Source: Homarus americanus
Taxonomy: Eukaryota > Arthropoda > Malacostraca > Decapoda > Nephropidae
Direction: 5' to 3'
Length of the DNA stretch: 64,000 nucleotides
Assembly (NCBI RefSeq): GCF_018991925.1
Contig: NW_024726235.1
Coordinates: 5,303,458-5,367,457 of the forward strand
Shown piece after piece: positions 11,690-21,274 of this stretch. Under the pieces are notes generated by a model. The model searched no databases and was not told where the DNA came from. It worked only from the letters and a program-made list of their open reading frames with translations. Numbering within the stretch: position 1 is the stretch's first letter; each line of letters begins with the position of its first letter. The translations under genes were made by a program, and so were the position numbers.

Positions 11690-12155
11690 GAGTGATGGTG
11701 ATGATGCCCCTAGATACACACTGGCCATGAGTGGTGATGAACACACTGGACATGAGTGGTGATGATGAACACACACCGGCCATGAGTGGTGATGATGAAC
11801 ACACACTGGCCATGAGTGGTGATGATGAACACACACCGGCCATGAGTGGTGATGATGAACACACACTGGCCATGAGTGGTGATGATGAACACACACTGGC
11901 CATGAGTGGTGATGATGAACACACACTGGCCATGAGTGGTGATGATGAACACACACTGGACATGAGTGGTGATGATGAACACACACACTGGCCATGAGTG
12001 GTGATGATGAACACACACACTGGCCATGAGTGGTGATGATGAACACACACTGGCCATGAGTGGTGATGATGAACACACACTGGCCATGAGTGGTGATGAT
12101 GAACACACACTGGCCATGAGTGGTGATGATGAACACACACTGGCCATGAGTGGTG
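11690..12155. repeat. 30-bp minisatellite
   Basis: About fourteen tandem copies of GAACACACACTGGCCATGAG followed by TGGTGATGAT. Copies differ mainly at CTGGCC versus CCGGCC and by one or two extra CA units. Thirty bases is ten codons, so several frames stay open on both strands. The half-unit shared with the 72-bp array suggests it arose from that array by secondary amplification. Confidence 0.94.
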
Positions 12156-12164
12156 ATGAGGTGC

Positions 12165-12500
12165 CCTGGACTCAAAGGGTGGCTGGGCAGAGGTAATCAC
12201 AGGGTCAAGTCACTTTGCTAGGCACTTAACCTTTACGGTCCGAGTAAATTAATTTTGTAAACATTTCATTAGCCTCCTGGCCCACCGTCAAGGCATATAC
12301 CCACAAACCTCCCTAATAGTACTTTGTTCCTTGAGGCGCTCTGGTGTAAGGGGGTAACTCCTACGCCTCCCTGGGGGGTTCTTAAAGTCCCTTAAGCATT
12401 CTTGAGATGAATGAACGCGCTTGACCGAGACTCACGACCAATTAATAGGTTCTGCCCGGAGTGGGTGTAATGGCGGCTCTGAGATGTTACTGGCGGTGAT
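12165..12500. other. Unique DNA, no gene seen
   Basis: About 330 bases of mixed sequence between two arrays. No convincing ORF or RNA gene is visible. Confidence 0.5.
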
Positions 12501-12504
12501 GGCT

Positions 12505-12860
12505 CGTTTCTCTCTCCCTTCCTCTCTCTATTTCTCTGTCTTTCCCTCTCTGTCTCCTTTCATCCCTCTTTCCGTCTATCCTTCTCCCTCCCTCCCTCTC
12601 TTCCTCTGTCCCTCCCTCCTTCCCTCTCACCCACTCTATTTTCGTCTCTCCCTCCATACCTGTCCCAATCTCTTCTTCCCTACTCCCTTTACTTCCTCCA
12701 TCCCTCCTTCTCTTCCTTCCTCCATCCCTCCTTCTCTTCCTCCCTCCATCCCTCCTTTTCTTCCTCCCTCCCTCCCTCCTTCTCTTCCTCCCTCCATCCC
12801 GCCTTCTCTTCCTCCCTCCATCCCTCCTTCTCTTCCTCCCTCCTTCTCTTCCTGTCTGCT
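12505..12860. repeat. Polypyrimidine block, TCCCTCCTTCTCTTCC repeat
   Basis: The second half is a clear minisatellite of TCCATCCCTCCTTCTCTTCC-type units of 20-24 bp. The first half is irregular CT-rich sequence. The Arg/Gly/Glu frames on the minus strand are artefacts. Confidence 0.9.
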
Positions 12861-12939
12861 GGCTCGTGGCTGACCCTCCCACCCCTGTTACTGCCTCCTG
12901 CTGGCCCCACCCACCTCATCTCCGGGACCACCCCCACTT

Positions 12940-13250
12940 GCTGTATTGACCCACCTCACCTGCTACCTCAACCCACCTCACCTCCTGCACCAACCCACCT
13001 GCTGTACTGACCAAACTTACCTACTACCCCAACCCACCTCACCTGCTTTGCTACCTCAACCCACCTTACCTATTGTCCTAACCCACCACACCTCCCACCC
13101 CGACTCAGATACCTCATACACCCACCTTACCTATTACCCCAACCCACCTTAACCTCTTACCCCAACCCACCTCACCTACTACCCAAACCACCCTTAACCT
13201 CTTACCCCAACCCACCTCACCTACTACCCAAACCACCCCCTACCGGACCC
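12940..13250. repeat. Degenerate CAACCCACCTCACCTACTAC minisatellite
   Basis: Roughly a dozen diverged copies of a unit of about 22 bp, CCCAACCCACCTCACC plus TACTAC or TGCTAC. The last two copies (13165-13240) are nearly identical. Confidence 0.85.
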
Positions 13251-13610
13251 CACTTCCTAAAATCCTAAAAACCAACTAAAAGTGACAATTTAAACAACAA
13301 TGAAAAGACATAATGAACCTCGATAGTCAGGGTTTGGAGACCAATTTCTTACTAAAATACGTAAATTAGAGGTTCATATCAAGGTTTAATCTCTCCCTTG
13401 TTGATAAAGAAAGATACAACTAATATATATATAAATATATATATGAAGAAAAAAGTCAGAAAATACGTGATTCGTAAAATATACAGTTAACTACCAGGAA
13501 ACAGAAAACGAGATTCAGATGTTTTCGTGATTATTTATGTTCAGGGAGGACTTGTATAGTTTACACTGTGTCATACTGGAACCTTGGGGGTATCTCAGTA
13601 CGTATAGTCG

Positions 13611-13811
13611 CCTGCACTTATACCTGGTACAGTGGCAGGTGCGTTTTGTGAGATGTGGCAACTCTGTGGAATGGTTATCTAGCATCCTTAGTCTGGCAAC
13701 TAATGCGAGGTTCTTTAAGGCCATTCTGGGAGTTTTAATACGGTGTAAACAAACACAGAGGTGCCACATCTCACAAAGGGCGTCGGCCACTGTACCAGGA
13801 ATAATTGCAGG
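13611..13811. repeat. 58-bp imperfect inverted repeat, possible MITE
   Basis: The left arm 13611-13668 and the right arm 13754-13811 are reverse complements with 8 mismatches in 58 positions (about 86%), separated by an 85-bp spacer. Inside the arms, CAGTGG at 13630 and CCACTG ending at 13792 are each flanked by TA. That is how the termini of a Tc1/mariner-type miniature element with a TA target duplication would look. However, 17 bp outside those TA positions also pair (2 mismatches), which such an element would not predict. The spacer has no ORF. A foldback element or a local inverted duplication is equally possible. Confidence 0.7.
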
Positions 13812-13814
13812 TAT

Positions 13815-14254
13815 CTGTTACAGTCTGTATGTCCACTAAACTAAATACCTCCTGCATTTTAATCTCTAAATAAGACAGAACGACCAATGTTTTAACACTA
13901 TTGCTAAATGCTAAATCTTGCAGACAGAACCAGTATTTTTATATCTATTCATGTGTGATAATGTTATCATCAACCTCACTGTGTTAGTTTTTTTCCCTGA
14001 TACAAGACTCAAACAAAATCACCAAAGAAAATGGGACCCCGTTTAAGGATAACTACTGAGTTTTTAGGCAATATACTCGGTCTCCCCACTTCAGTATGTC
14101 ATCCTCATATTCTTGTTTTCACCCAAATTATTAAAAAAAATCGGATCACGTGAAATATCTCCACCCTTGTTTATGTCACCTACAGATTAACCACCTCACG
14201 CTAACCTAACCTAACCATTACCCCGGAACACGATTCGCAAATCGATTAACATCC
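13815..14254. other. Unique DNA, no gene seen
   Basis: Ordinary-complexity sequence containing a short telomere-like CTAACCTAACCTAACC at 14201-14216. No convincing gene is visible. Confidence 0.5.
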
Positions 14255-14395
14255 ATGCTCCCAATTACCGCTGGGTAGGCAAATGGCAAATGGCGAAAAG
14301 AAACTTGCCCATAGTGTCACCCTGCCCGGGGATCGAGCTCGGGTCCGCTCGCTTGCGAGGCGGGCATGCTGACCATTACGCCACAGGTCGCCTAC
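14255..14395 (-). mobile_element. tRNA-derived SINE, tRNA-Ala(CGC)-like head
   Basis: Read on the minus strand from about 14395, the sequence has a box-A-like TGGCGTAATGGTCAGCA and an anticodon arm with loop CTCGCAA (anticodon CGC, Ala-like). A box-B-like GAGCTCGATCCCC follows. Then comes a non-tRNA body starting TGACACTATGGGCAAG and continuing TTTGCCTACCCAGCGGTAAT. The anticodon stem, T-stem and D-stem each contain at least one mismatch and the acceptor stem does not pair, so this is not a functional tRNA gene. tRNA heads followed by an unrelated body define SINEs. The body resembles what I know of arthropod SINE tails, but I cannot name the family. Confidence 0.65.
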
Positions 14396-14564
14396 CTACA
14401 ACCACCACCACATTCAACACTGCCAACATTATGGTCCAATACTTAGCTCCAACAACCACCATCATCTACACCACCACCTGCCATACGTCCCTCCACCTTA
14501 TACCAGTAGTGTTTATATCAGCAGTCAAGAGACCCCTCCCCCCCCCCTCCTCTCTCCCATCTAC

Positions 14565-14830
14565 TTAACTGAACTTCTGGACTGGAATCTTGGTCTGGAC
14601 TCATCGAAAAGCCTCCTGAACTGTGAGCCTGAACCGGACTCTAAGACTGGACTCTTCTATCAGACTCTTGGACTGGCTTTTTTCAGCTAAACTCCTGGTC
14701 TGTAATGTTGGACTTTATTCTTGAACTGTACTCTTTGACTGGACTCATCAAATAGACTCCTGGATAAGTCTCAAGAACCAGAATCCTGGACACAACTTTT
14801 CGGAGAGCCACTTGGACTCGTCACTGATCA
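14565..14830. repeat. Degenerate TGGACTC-type repeat
   Basis: Phrases such as CTGGACTC, TTGGACTGG and CTGGTCTG recur every 15-25 bases without a strict period. It looks like a very old, diverged minisatellite. Confidence 0.5.
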
Positions 14831-14833
14831 CCC

Positions 14834-14837
<4 letters not shown>

Positions 14838-14895
<58 letters not shown>
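14838..14895. repeat. (GA)n microsatellite
   Basis: About 29 GA dinucleotides on the plus strand. Confidence 0.96.
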
Positions 14896-14897
<2 letters not shown>

Positions 14898-14899
14898 TA

Positions 14900-15255
14900 C
14901 ACCACCTCACTCAGGCCGTCACTCTCCGTAACAATCACTAGGCGTCAATTCCCAAAACAAGCTGTAACATGAGGTATAACAGCCCGTACAATTATCGTCA
15001 CAGCCTCGTAACAGGCCATAAGAGCACCACCATACTCGTAACGCCACGCAACACAATCATCAACCCTGTAACAGCCCGTAACTTATCCATTACCTCACGT
15101 CACAGTCCGTAACGCAGCCGTCATTCCCCGTCATTCCTCGGTAACACACCCACTATCACCATCCTCCCACACCACGTAACACAGCCGTCACCACACCATC
15201 ACCACACCATCACCACACCGTCACCACACCGTCACACACACACACACACACACCG
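14900..15255. repeat. Degenerate CGTAAC/CGTCAC repeat with terminal (CA)n
   Basis: CCCGTAAC, CCGTCAC and CTCGTAACA-like words recur at irregular spacing. They end in tandem CACCACACCGT copies (15187-15235) and a CA run (15233-15254). No gene is visible. Confidence 0.55.
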
Positions 15256-15464
15256 GGCGGCCAAAATGACCATTAATTGATATGAACGATAAGAACGAAC
15301 GCACTAATGGAATCAACAAGAAAATCACATTTGAGACGCGACAAACAAAGCCAATTAAGTAGTTAATGGGAGTACGACACAAGCTGGTGATTAGAGAGAG
15401 TCGGTAATGGCCTCGCCACCTTGTTTAGTAGTTGGCTTGTTTACAGTTTTATGAAATAATATAG

Positions 15465-16035
15465 AGGAGGCAGGGGAGAGGGGAGAGAGATGGTGGGGGA
15501 GAGTGGGGAGTGGGGAGTGGGGTGGATTTTATATAGTAGGGTGAGAGACACGATGGGGTGAGCTGGGAGGGTTTATCTAGCAGGACCAGCGACGGAATGT
15601 GGGGAGGTGGGCGAGGCTGACCCAGTGGGGAGGAGGCGAGGAAGTGGGGAGGATGTGAAGCTCAACCAGTGGGGAGGAGGTGAGGGTTGTGGTAAAGAGA
15701 GGGAGGTGGGGGAAGAGGTAGGGATAAGAGAGGAAAGAGGAGGAGGGAGAAGAGAGGAAATAGGAAGGATTGATAAAAAGGAGAGGGAAGGGGATCAAGA
15801 GGTGGGATGATGAGGAAGAAAGGAGGAAGAAGAAGAGAGGAAGAGGGGAAAGAAATGAAGGAAAGAAGGAAAGAAAGTAAAGAGGTGAGGAGGAGACAGA
15901 AAGAATGGAAGAAGGGATAAGAAACGTAGAAGGGGGGAATAAATAAGAGGATCAGGAGGGAAGAATGATAGGAGGAGGAGGAGGAGAAAGAGAGAAGGTG
16001 AGAGAAAGAGAGACACTGAAGATGAATGGAGAGAG
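15465..16035. repeat. Polypurine block
   Basis: Long, irregular GGGGAGAG/GGAAGGA/GAAAGA sequence, nearly all A and G on the plus strand, with a G-rich first part (15465-15700) and an A-richer second part. Low-complexity frames only. Confidence 0.88.
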
Positions 16036-16084
16036 GGGTGCAGGGGTGACGAAGAAGGGAGATAGAAGGATGAAGGGGAAGGAG

Positions 16085-16235
16085 GGATGGTTGGAGGGGT
16101 GGATGGTTGGAGGGGTGATGGTTGGAGGGGTGGATGGTTGGAGGGGTGGATGGAGGGGTGGATGGCTGGAGGGGTGGGATGGTTGGAGGAATGGATGGTT
16201 GAGGGGTGGATGGTTGAGGGGTGGATGGAGGGAGT
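16085..16235. repeat. 17-bp minisatellite GGTTGGAGGGGTGGATG
   Basis: About nine tandem copies of a 12-17-bp G-rich unit. Confidence 0.9.
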
Positions 16236-16374
16236 GTGAGGGCGTGGCGGCTGACACCTCATCCATCATAATTGTGACATGATCATTGCTGGAAGGCCCA
16301 CCACCGGCCTCATTTATTTCATCACCCTCAACCCTGGACACACTGCTCTCTACCCGTACCATCTCCAGCTTAAT

Positions 16375-16800
16375 GTAAGGGGTAGATAAGGGGGTGAGGG
16401 AGGTAAGGGAAGGAGGTAGGAGAGGCGAGGAAGGTGGGAGTGGTGGGGGGAGGTAGGGATGTGGATAGGCGGGGAGGTAGGGATGTGGATAGGGTGGGGA
16501 GGTATGGGTGTGGATAGGTGGGGGGAGGTATGGGTGTGTGATAGGTGGGGGTAGGGATGTGGATAGGTGGGGAGGTATGGGTGTGGATAGGTGGGGGAGG
16601 TATGGGTGTGGATAGGTGGGGAGGTATGTGTGGATAGGTGGGGAGGCATGGGTGTGGATAGGGTGGGGGAGGTATGGGTGGATAGGTGGGGGGAGGTATG
16701 GTGTGGGTAGGTGGGGGAGGTAGGGATGTGGATAAATGGGGAGGTAGGGGAAGAGAGGTAGGTGAGGGAAACGGGGGGAAGTGAGGGAGGTTGGGGGGGT
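16375..16800. repeat. 24-bp G-rich minisatellite
   Basis: About fifteen copies of GGGGAGGTATGGGTGTGG followed by ATAGGT, with size variation from 20 to 26 bp. Dense G-runs give plus-strand quadruplex potential. Confidence 0.92.
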
Positions 16801-16859
16801 GTCAGAGTGGGAGGGAATAACGTATGGTGGGGTGCATTAGTGAAGGGGTTGTAGCGATG

Positions 16860-17520
16860 ATCCACAATGGGTTAAACACTATGTACCTTCCATCACCGAG
16901 AGTAAAGATGGACGAGAGATTTACACGACACCTTTGTAAATGATTTTCAATTAACACGTCTTGTAAACTAATGGGGGGAGAGGGGGGGAGGGGGGTGGCT
17001 CACTGAACTCACCCATGACTTTAAGCTTGATCTTTCCCCCAGTTTTCCCTCAGTGAACTTTTAATAGAGTTAGAGGGTTGATAAGAAGTTTATAGATGAA
17101 CGTGAAGGTGTGAGAAGCTCGTGAATCACTTATTAGGTTCAAAGTGATTAATAAATAAGTTATTTCATATCGCATTTATTGTCATCTAACTCTCCTTGTC
17201 TATTATATACTATTAAATGTATGAAGGTTCAATGTTCTCAACCACCAGTATTTATATAATGAGACACATCGTTTCTGGTCAACTTGTTCTCTCGATACTA
17301 TATCATATAATTGATATAATCTTGTAATGGCGCTGATGTGGCAGATGGTGGATAAACTTGTTATTTAACGTGTACAGTGGTGATACCCCAGCCAGACAGG
17401 GTGAGCCACCACCTGCTCCCAGCCTCGTGTCTGGGACTGTACATGAATTTTTATTGAACTATACATGACGATTATCAGTCTGTTAACACCTGAGTCTTCC
17501 TCCCCACTCTTTATCCTTCA
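16860..17520. other. Unique DNA, no gene seen
   Basis: A 660-base A/T-rich interval. A short G-rich patch (16973-16998) is the only compositional anomaly. No convincing ORF or RNA gene is visible. Confidence 0.5.
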
Positions 17521-17523
17521 CCT

Positions 17524-17612
17524 GGATGTGTTGCAGCTCACCTGGGTGTGTTGGAGCTCACCTGGGTGTGTTGCAGCTCACCTAGGTGTGTTGCAGCTCA
17601 CCTGGGTGCAGC
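17524..17612. repeat. 18-bp minisatellite GTGTTGCAGCTCACCTGG
   Basis: About five tandem copies. Each holds CACCTG (E-box-like), and the CAG|CTCACC context also mimics a 3' splice site, which could mislead gene finders. Confidence 0.9.
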
Positions 17613-17891
17613 TGCCTCAGCTTCCCTTGGCTGGACGTTGTCAACGATTTCTATTTTTCTGGTGAAAGTTACGAAGAAACTGAGGAATGTTCTTTTATAG
17701 AGATGTTTAAAAATTATTTGGTTCCCAATTAAAGCTTGTAGCAACGAGTCTGCTTCGTGCGTTGTGACAGAACAAATTAAAGAAGCTGGTTGAGACCGAA
17801 CCGCATGGTTGACTGCGACTGAGACCCCGATGCTCTCAAGTCGCCTAATTTTAGCAGCTATGTAAACAAAATGCACAACCACACAACACAA
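17598..17891 (-). CDS. Unrecognised open frame, non-repetitive
   Basis: A 97-codon frame without stops in ordinary-complexity DNA, unlike most long frames here. I recognise no domain. The opposite strand also holds a 30-odd-codon acidic stretch ending LVPN before a stop at about 17716, so which strand, if either, codes is unclear. There is no ATG with good context, no TATA element and no clear splice pair. Confidence 0.12.
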   Translation of the reverse strand: MCCVVVHFVYIAAKIRRLESIGVSVAVNHAVRSQPASLICSVTTHEADSLLQALIGNQIIFKHLYKRTFLSFFVTFTRKIEIVDNVQPREAEAAAPR

Positions 17892-17899
17892 ACATCACA

Positions 17900-18700
17900 T
17901 GATGCAAAAACTCCGCGTTGATTGGTTGTTGATGACGTATCTAGACTCACGGCTCACCTGTAGTACCACACCTGACACTCATGAAGAAACCTCTCTAAAC
18001 CTAACACATATTTAAGAGTAAAACAAGATAATAAAAGTCCTTCTGTGTTTAAGAAATTCAACCAGCCGCCAAACCGGAAATAAATATTTATCTTTTTACT
18101 ATCATTCTGGTATTAACTTTTTTCCTCTGTCGTGCTCATGTGGCAACAACTTTCACACACTTAAATTTCTAGTTCAGTTTTCATCATCTGGATAAATAAA
18201 TGAAAACCTATAGACTCACGGCAGCCTGAACCACAATACCAAACCTCAGGTTACCAACCATATCATGTAAGGTACAGTACCACATAGTCTAGTACCAACA
18301 GCCGGCCAGGTGGTATACCCAACAGGTGAGCAAGTGGGCAGGTGGGTGAGTGTCCGAGCACCACCTGTCGACTTCTTACACACACTAATATAAAAATCGA
18401 AAACGATACGAAAGCAAAACACGAAACGAACCACACACAATTATTCAATCTATAAGACAAGATACAACTAGCAACTAGACTAACAACATTGAACTGTTCT
18501 CACTCGAGGCCTAACAACCAATAATCACCCATAATTACAGTGGATTCTGGTCCTTGTGAACGATAGGATAATAAAACGTCAGAAAAATAGAGACCAATAG
18601 TTTAGTTTAGTTTAATAAAGGTAAATTCTGCTTCCTGTAGTGGCTGATAAAACAAACCTGCAGGAATGTGTTACTCAGTATCTAGGACGACTTGGTAATA
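17900..18700. other. Unique DNA, no gene seen
   Basis: About 800 bases of A/T-rich ordinary sequence. No repeat, RNA gene or convincing ORF is visible. Confidence 0.5.
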
Positions 18701-18702
18701 TA

Positions 18703-18703
<1 letters not shown>

Positions 18704-18759
<56 letters not shown>
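18704..18759. repeat. (GT)n microsatellite
   Basis: About 28 GT dinucleotides on the plus strand. Confidence 0.96.
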
Positions 18760-18762
<3 letters not shown>

Positions 18763-18983
18763 GCTACTTGTCTGGCTAGCTATAAAACTTGAATAAATAT
18801 GTATAATAAGACCTTAGAGGTACTTAAAAATACCTAAATTATATAACTTCAGAGACCTGACAAATCTACCTGGATGTTGTATGTATGTGTGTATTATTTA
18901 TGGATATTTTTTAACCTGTAAGGACTTGTATGTTAATTTTGTCATACATATTCTGCTTATATGTGTCGAGTGTCTGAGTTAAA

Positions 18984-18992
18984 TTATTATTA

Positions 18993-19054
<62 letters not shown>
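18984..19054. repeat. (ATT)n microsatellite
   Basis: About 23 ATT triplets on the plus strand. Confidence 0.96.
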
Positions 19055-19141
19055 GTGTTTTTATTTGCATTTTTATCATTATTATTTTTATTAAACAAAC
19101 ACACATATACCCTCAAAGAAACACTACCCAATTAATCACCA

Positions 19142-19171
19142 ATACACACACACACACACACACACACACAC
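19142..19171. repeat. (CA)n microsatellite
   Basis: About 15 CA units on the plus strand. Confidence 0.93.
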
Positions 19172-19264
19172 GTACAGAGCCGGTCAGAGACACACAATAT
19201 TCCTCTTTATCATCAGTATTCTCTGTTGGCATGTCCGGTTATCAGTCAAGTCCGGAGTGTGATG

Positions 19265-19385
19265 GTCGCCGCCCACCACACCTCCCGGACCACCTTACCG
19301 CCGCCCACCGTATCTTCTGGACCACCCTTGTACCGCCCACCGTATCTTCTGGACCACCCTTGTACCGCCCAATATACCTCCTGAC
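19265..19385. repeat. Short tandem repeat, about 32 bp, CCGCCCACCGTATCTTCTGG
   Basis: Two near-identical and two diverged copies of a unit containing CCGCCCACCGTATCTTCTGG and ACCACCCTTGTA. C-rich degenerate DNA follows to about 19530. Confidence 0.8.
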
Positions 19386-19559
19386 CAAATTAGTGGCGCC
19401 CACCCCCACCCAGCCACCCCATCCCCGTTACATAACTACCCGTCACCCGTCGTCACCCATCACCACCCATCTCATCCTCCAACATACCTCCTCAAGTCCT
19501 CCTCCAAATCCCATGACCTATAACCCTCCACCACGCCTCCAATAGAACCTTGATATAAC

Positions 19560-20210
19560 CTAACCTTAACAAACTCCATAACTCAATGACCAAAAGTTAT
19601 GATCATTTAAGCTTTTAAGTTAAGATACATCGATGCGTGTTCAAGCTTTAAGTAAATTCAACATGGAAGTTTGAATAAAAGAAGCTCATTCAAGCTTTGG
19701 CAATGATACACTGGAACTCAAATCTTGCTGCGAATTGCCCCCAAAAAAGCTTAATATTTTTTGGATTGTAATTAGAGTCAATCAAGGTCCATATTGTTCA
19801 TGTGAAACTTTCTCCAGCTTAAGATGGTTCATATCGGTGGTCAGATTAGCTTACCATCAGCCTAATTAACTCACAGTCAGCTTACTATCAAGCCAAAAGT
19901 CACACGGGGACTTATGTTCAGCTTAAAAGATTGATACTACGGGACGTCCAATCACCCTTAAGATTGTTGATAAAGGGAATCCGATCAGCTTAGTAGTGTT
20001 GGGTATGGGTAGATGGACATACCAGTCAGTTTGGGAATAGTTGATAAGGGTGACCCGGTTATATAGTACCCCGCCGTTGATATGGGTTGCTCTGCCTAGA
20101 TATTTGTGGACATGGGAAGCCTATACTGGTAACCCTATACTGTACGTCTGATATAGGCACCCAGGAAAATTGTCTACAGTGAAACAGGTGTCAGTCAATA
20201 TATACTAAAC
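19560..20210. other. Unique DNA, no gene seen
   Basis: About 650 bases of ordinary sequence in which AGCTTA/AAGCTT words recur irregularly. No ORF of note. Confidence 0.5.
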
Positions 20211-20211
20211 C

Positions 20212-20577
20212 TAACCAAACCTAAACTAACCTAACCTAACTCAATCCAACCTAAACAAGCTAAACTTAACTAAACCAAACATAACCTAACCCAACCTAAC
20301 CTAACCATACCAAACTAAACCTAACAAACCAAACCTTACTAAACCAAACATACCCGACCGAACTAAACTACACCTAACCTAACCCAACCGTACCCAACCT
20401 AACCTAACCTAACCCAACCCAACCCAACCTGTCCTGAACCCAACCCAACCCAACCCAACCCAACCCGACCCAACCCAACCCAACCCAACCCAACCTAACC
20501 TAACCTAACCTAACCTAACCTAACCTAACCTAACCTAACCTAACCTAACCTAACCTAACCTAACCTAACCTAACCTT
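20212..20577. repeat. Interstitial telomere-type (CCTAA)n tract
   Basis: About 365 bases of CCTAA repeats on the plus strand (TTAGG on the minus strand), the canonical arthropod telomere motif. The first 250 bases are diverged (CCCAA, CCAAA, CTAAA variants). The block 20487-20574 is an essentially perfect run of about 17 units. Unique sequence on both sides shows it is internal rather than a chromosome end within this window. Confidence 0.93.
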
Positions 20578-20699
20578 ACACAGATTTTTAGCTTCCAATA
20601 GAAAACTAGAAACAATCCTAAGTCGTGAAGAATATCTGATTGGTTAAGCATTAAACAAGCGGCTTTGTTTCTCTCTGGCAATATTTGTTTTGTGTCTTC

Positions 20700-20960
20700 C
20701 CCTATAGGGAGAGGAGGAAGATGGGAGGAGGAGGAGGAAAAGGGGAGAATGAGGAGGGGGAAACGGAGGAGGGGGAGAAGGAAGAGGAAGAGAAGGATGA
20801 AGAGGAAGAAGAAGAGGAGGAGGAAGAAGAGGAGGAAGAGGAAGAAGAGTAGGAAGAGGAGAGGGAGGAGGAGGAGGAGGAGGAGGTAGAGGAGGAGGTA
20901 GAGGAGGAGGAAGAGGAAAGGGGAAGAGGAAGAGGAATAGGAATAGGAGGAGGAGCAGAA
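20700..20960. repeat. Polypurine block GGAGGA/GAAGAG
   Basis: About 260 bases almost purely A/G on the plus strand. The proline/leucine frame on the minus strand is an artefact. Confidence 0.9.
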
Positions 20961-20964
20961 GGAA

Positions 20965-21270
20965 CATATATATTGTCAAACTGAATAGCGAGATAAATAT
21001 TACATTATCTTACGAATATTTACCCTTTTAAATCATTCTCTTGTTTACAAAATATTAATCGAATCTTTCTTTGTTTATTAGATCAAATCGAAGTAGATAA
21101 CCCTTAAGATATCGTGTTGGTGATAAGGTAAAGATAAGGTATAGATAAAGTATAGTACGTTAGTGATAAGATAGATAAGATAGATAGGGTTTAAATTATT
21201 GTCAAGGTGATGTGTGTGTGTGTGGGGCTGTGTTTGGTGTGGTGGATCATCAACCTCTAGGGACGGCAGG
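20965..21270. other. Unique A/T-rich DNA
   Basis: About 300 bases including diverged GATAAGGTATAGATAAAG-like repeats (21120-21190) and a short GT run near 21213. No gene is visible. Confidence 0.55.
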
Positions 21271-21274
21271 CAAG

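Noticed and set aside
17526..17612. Multiple 3' splice sites (TTGCAG before CTCACC)
   Set aside because: They are copies of an 18-bp minisatellite rather than independent acceptors.
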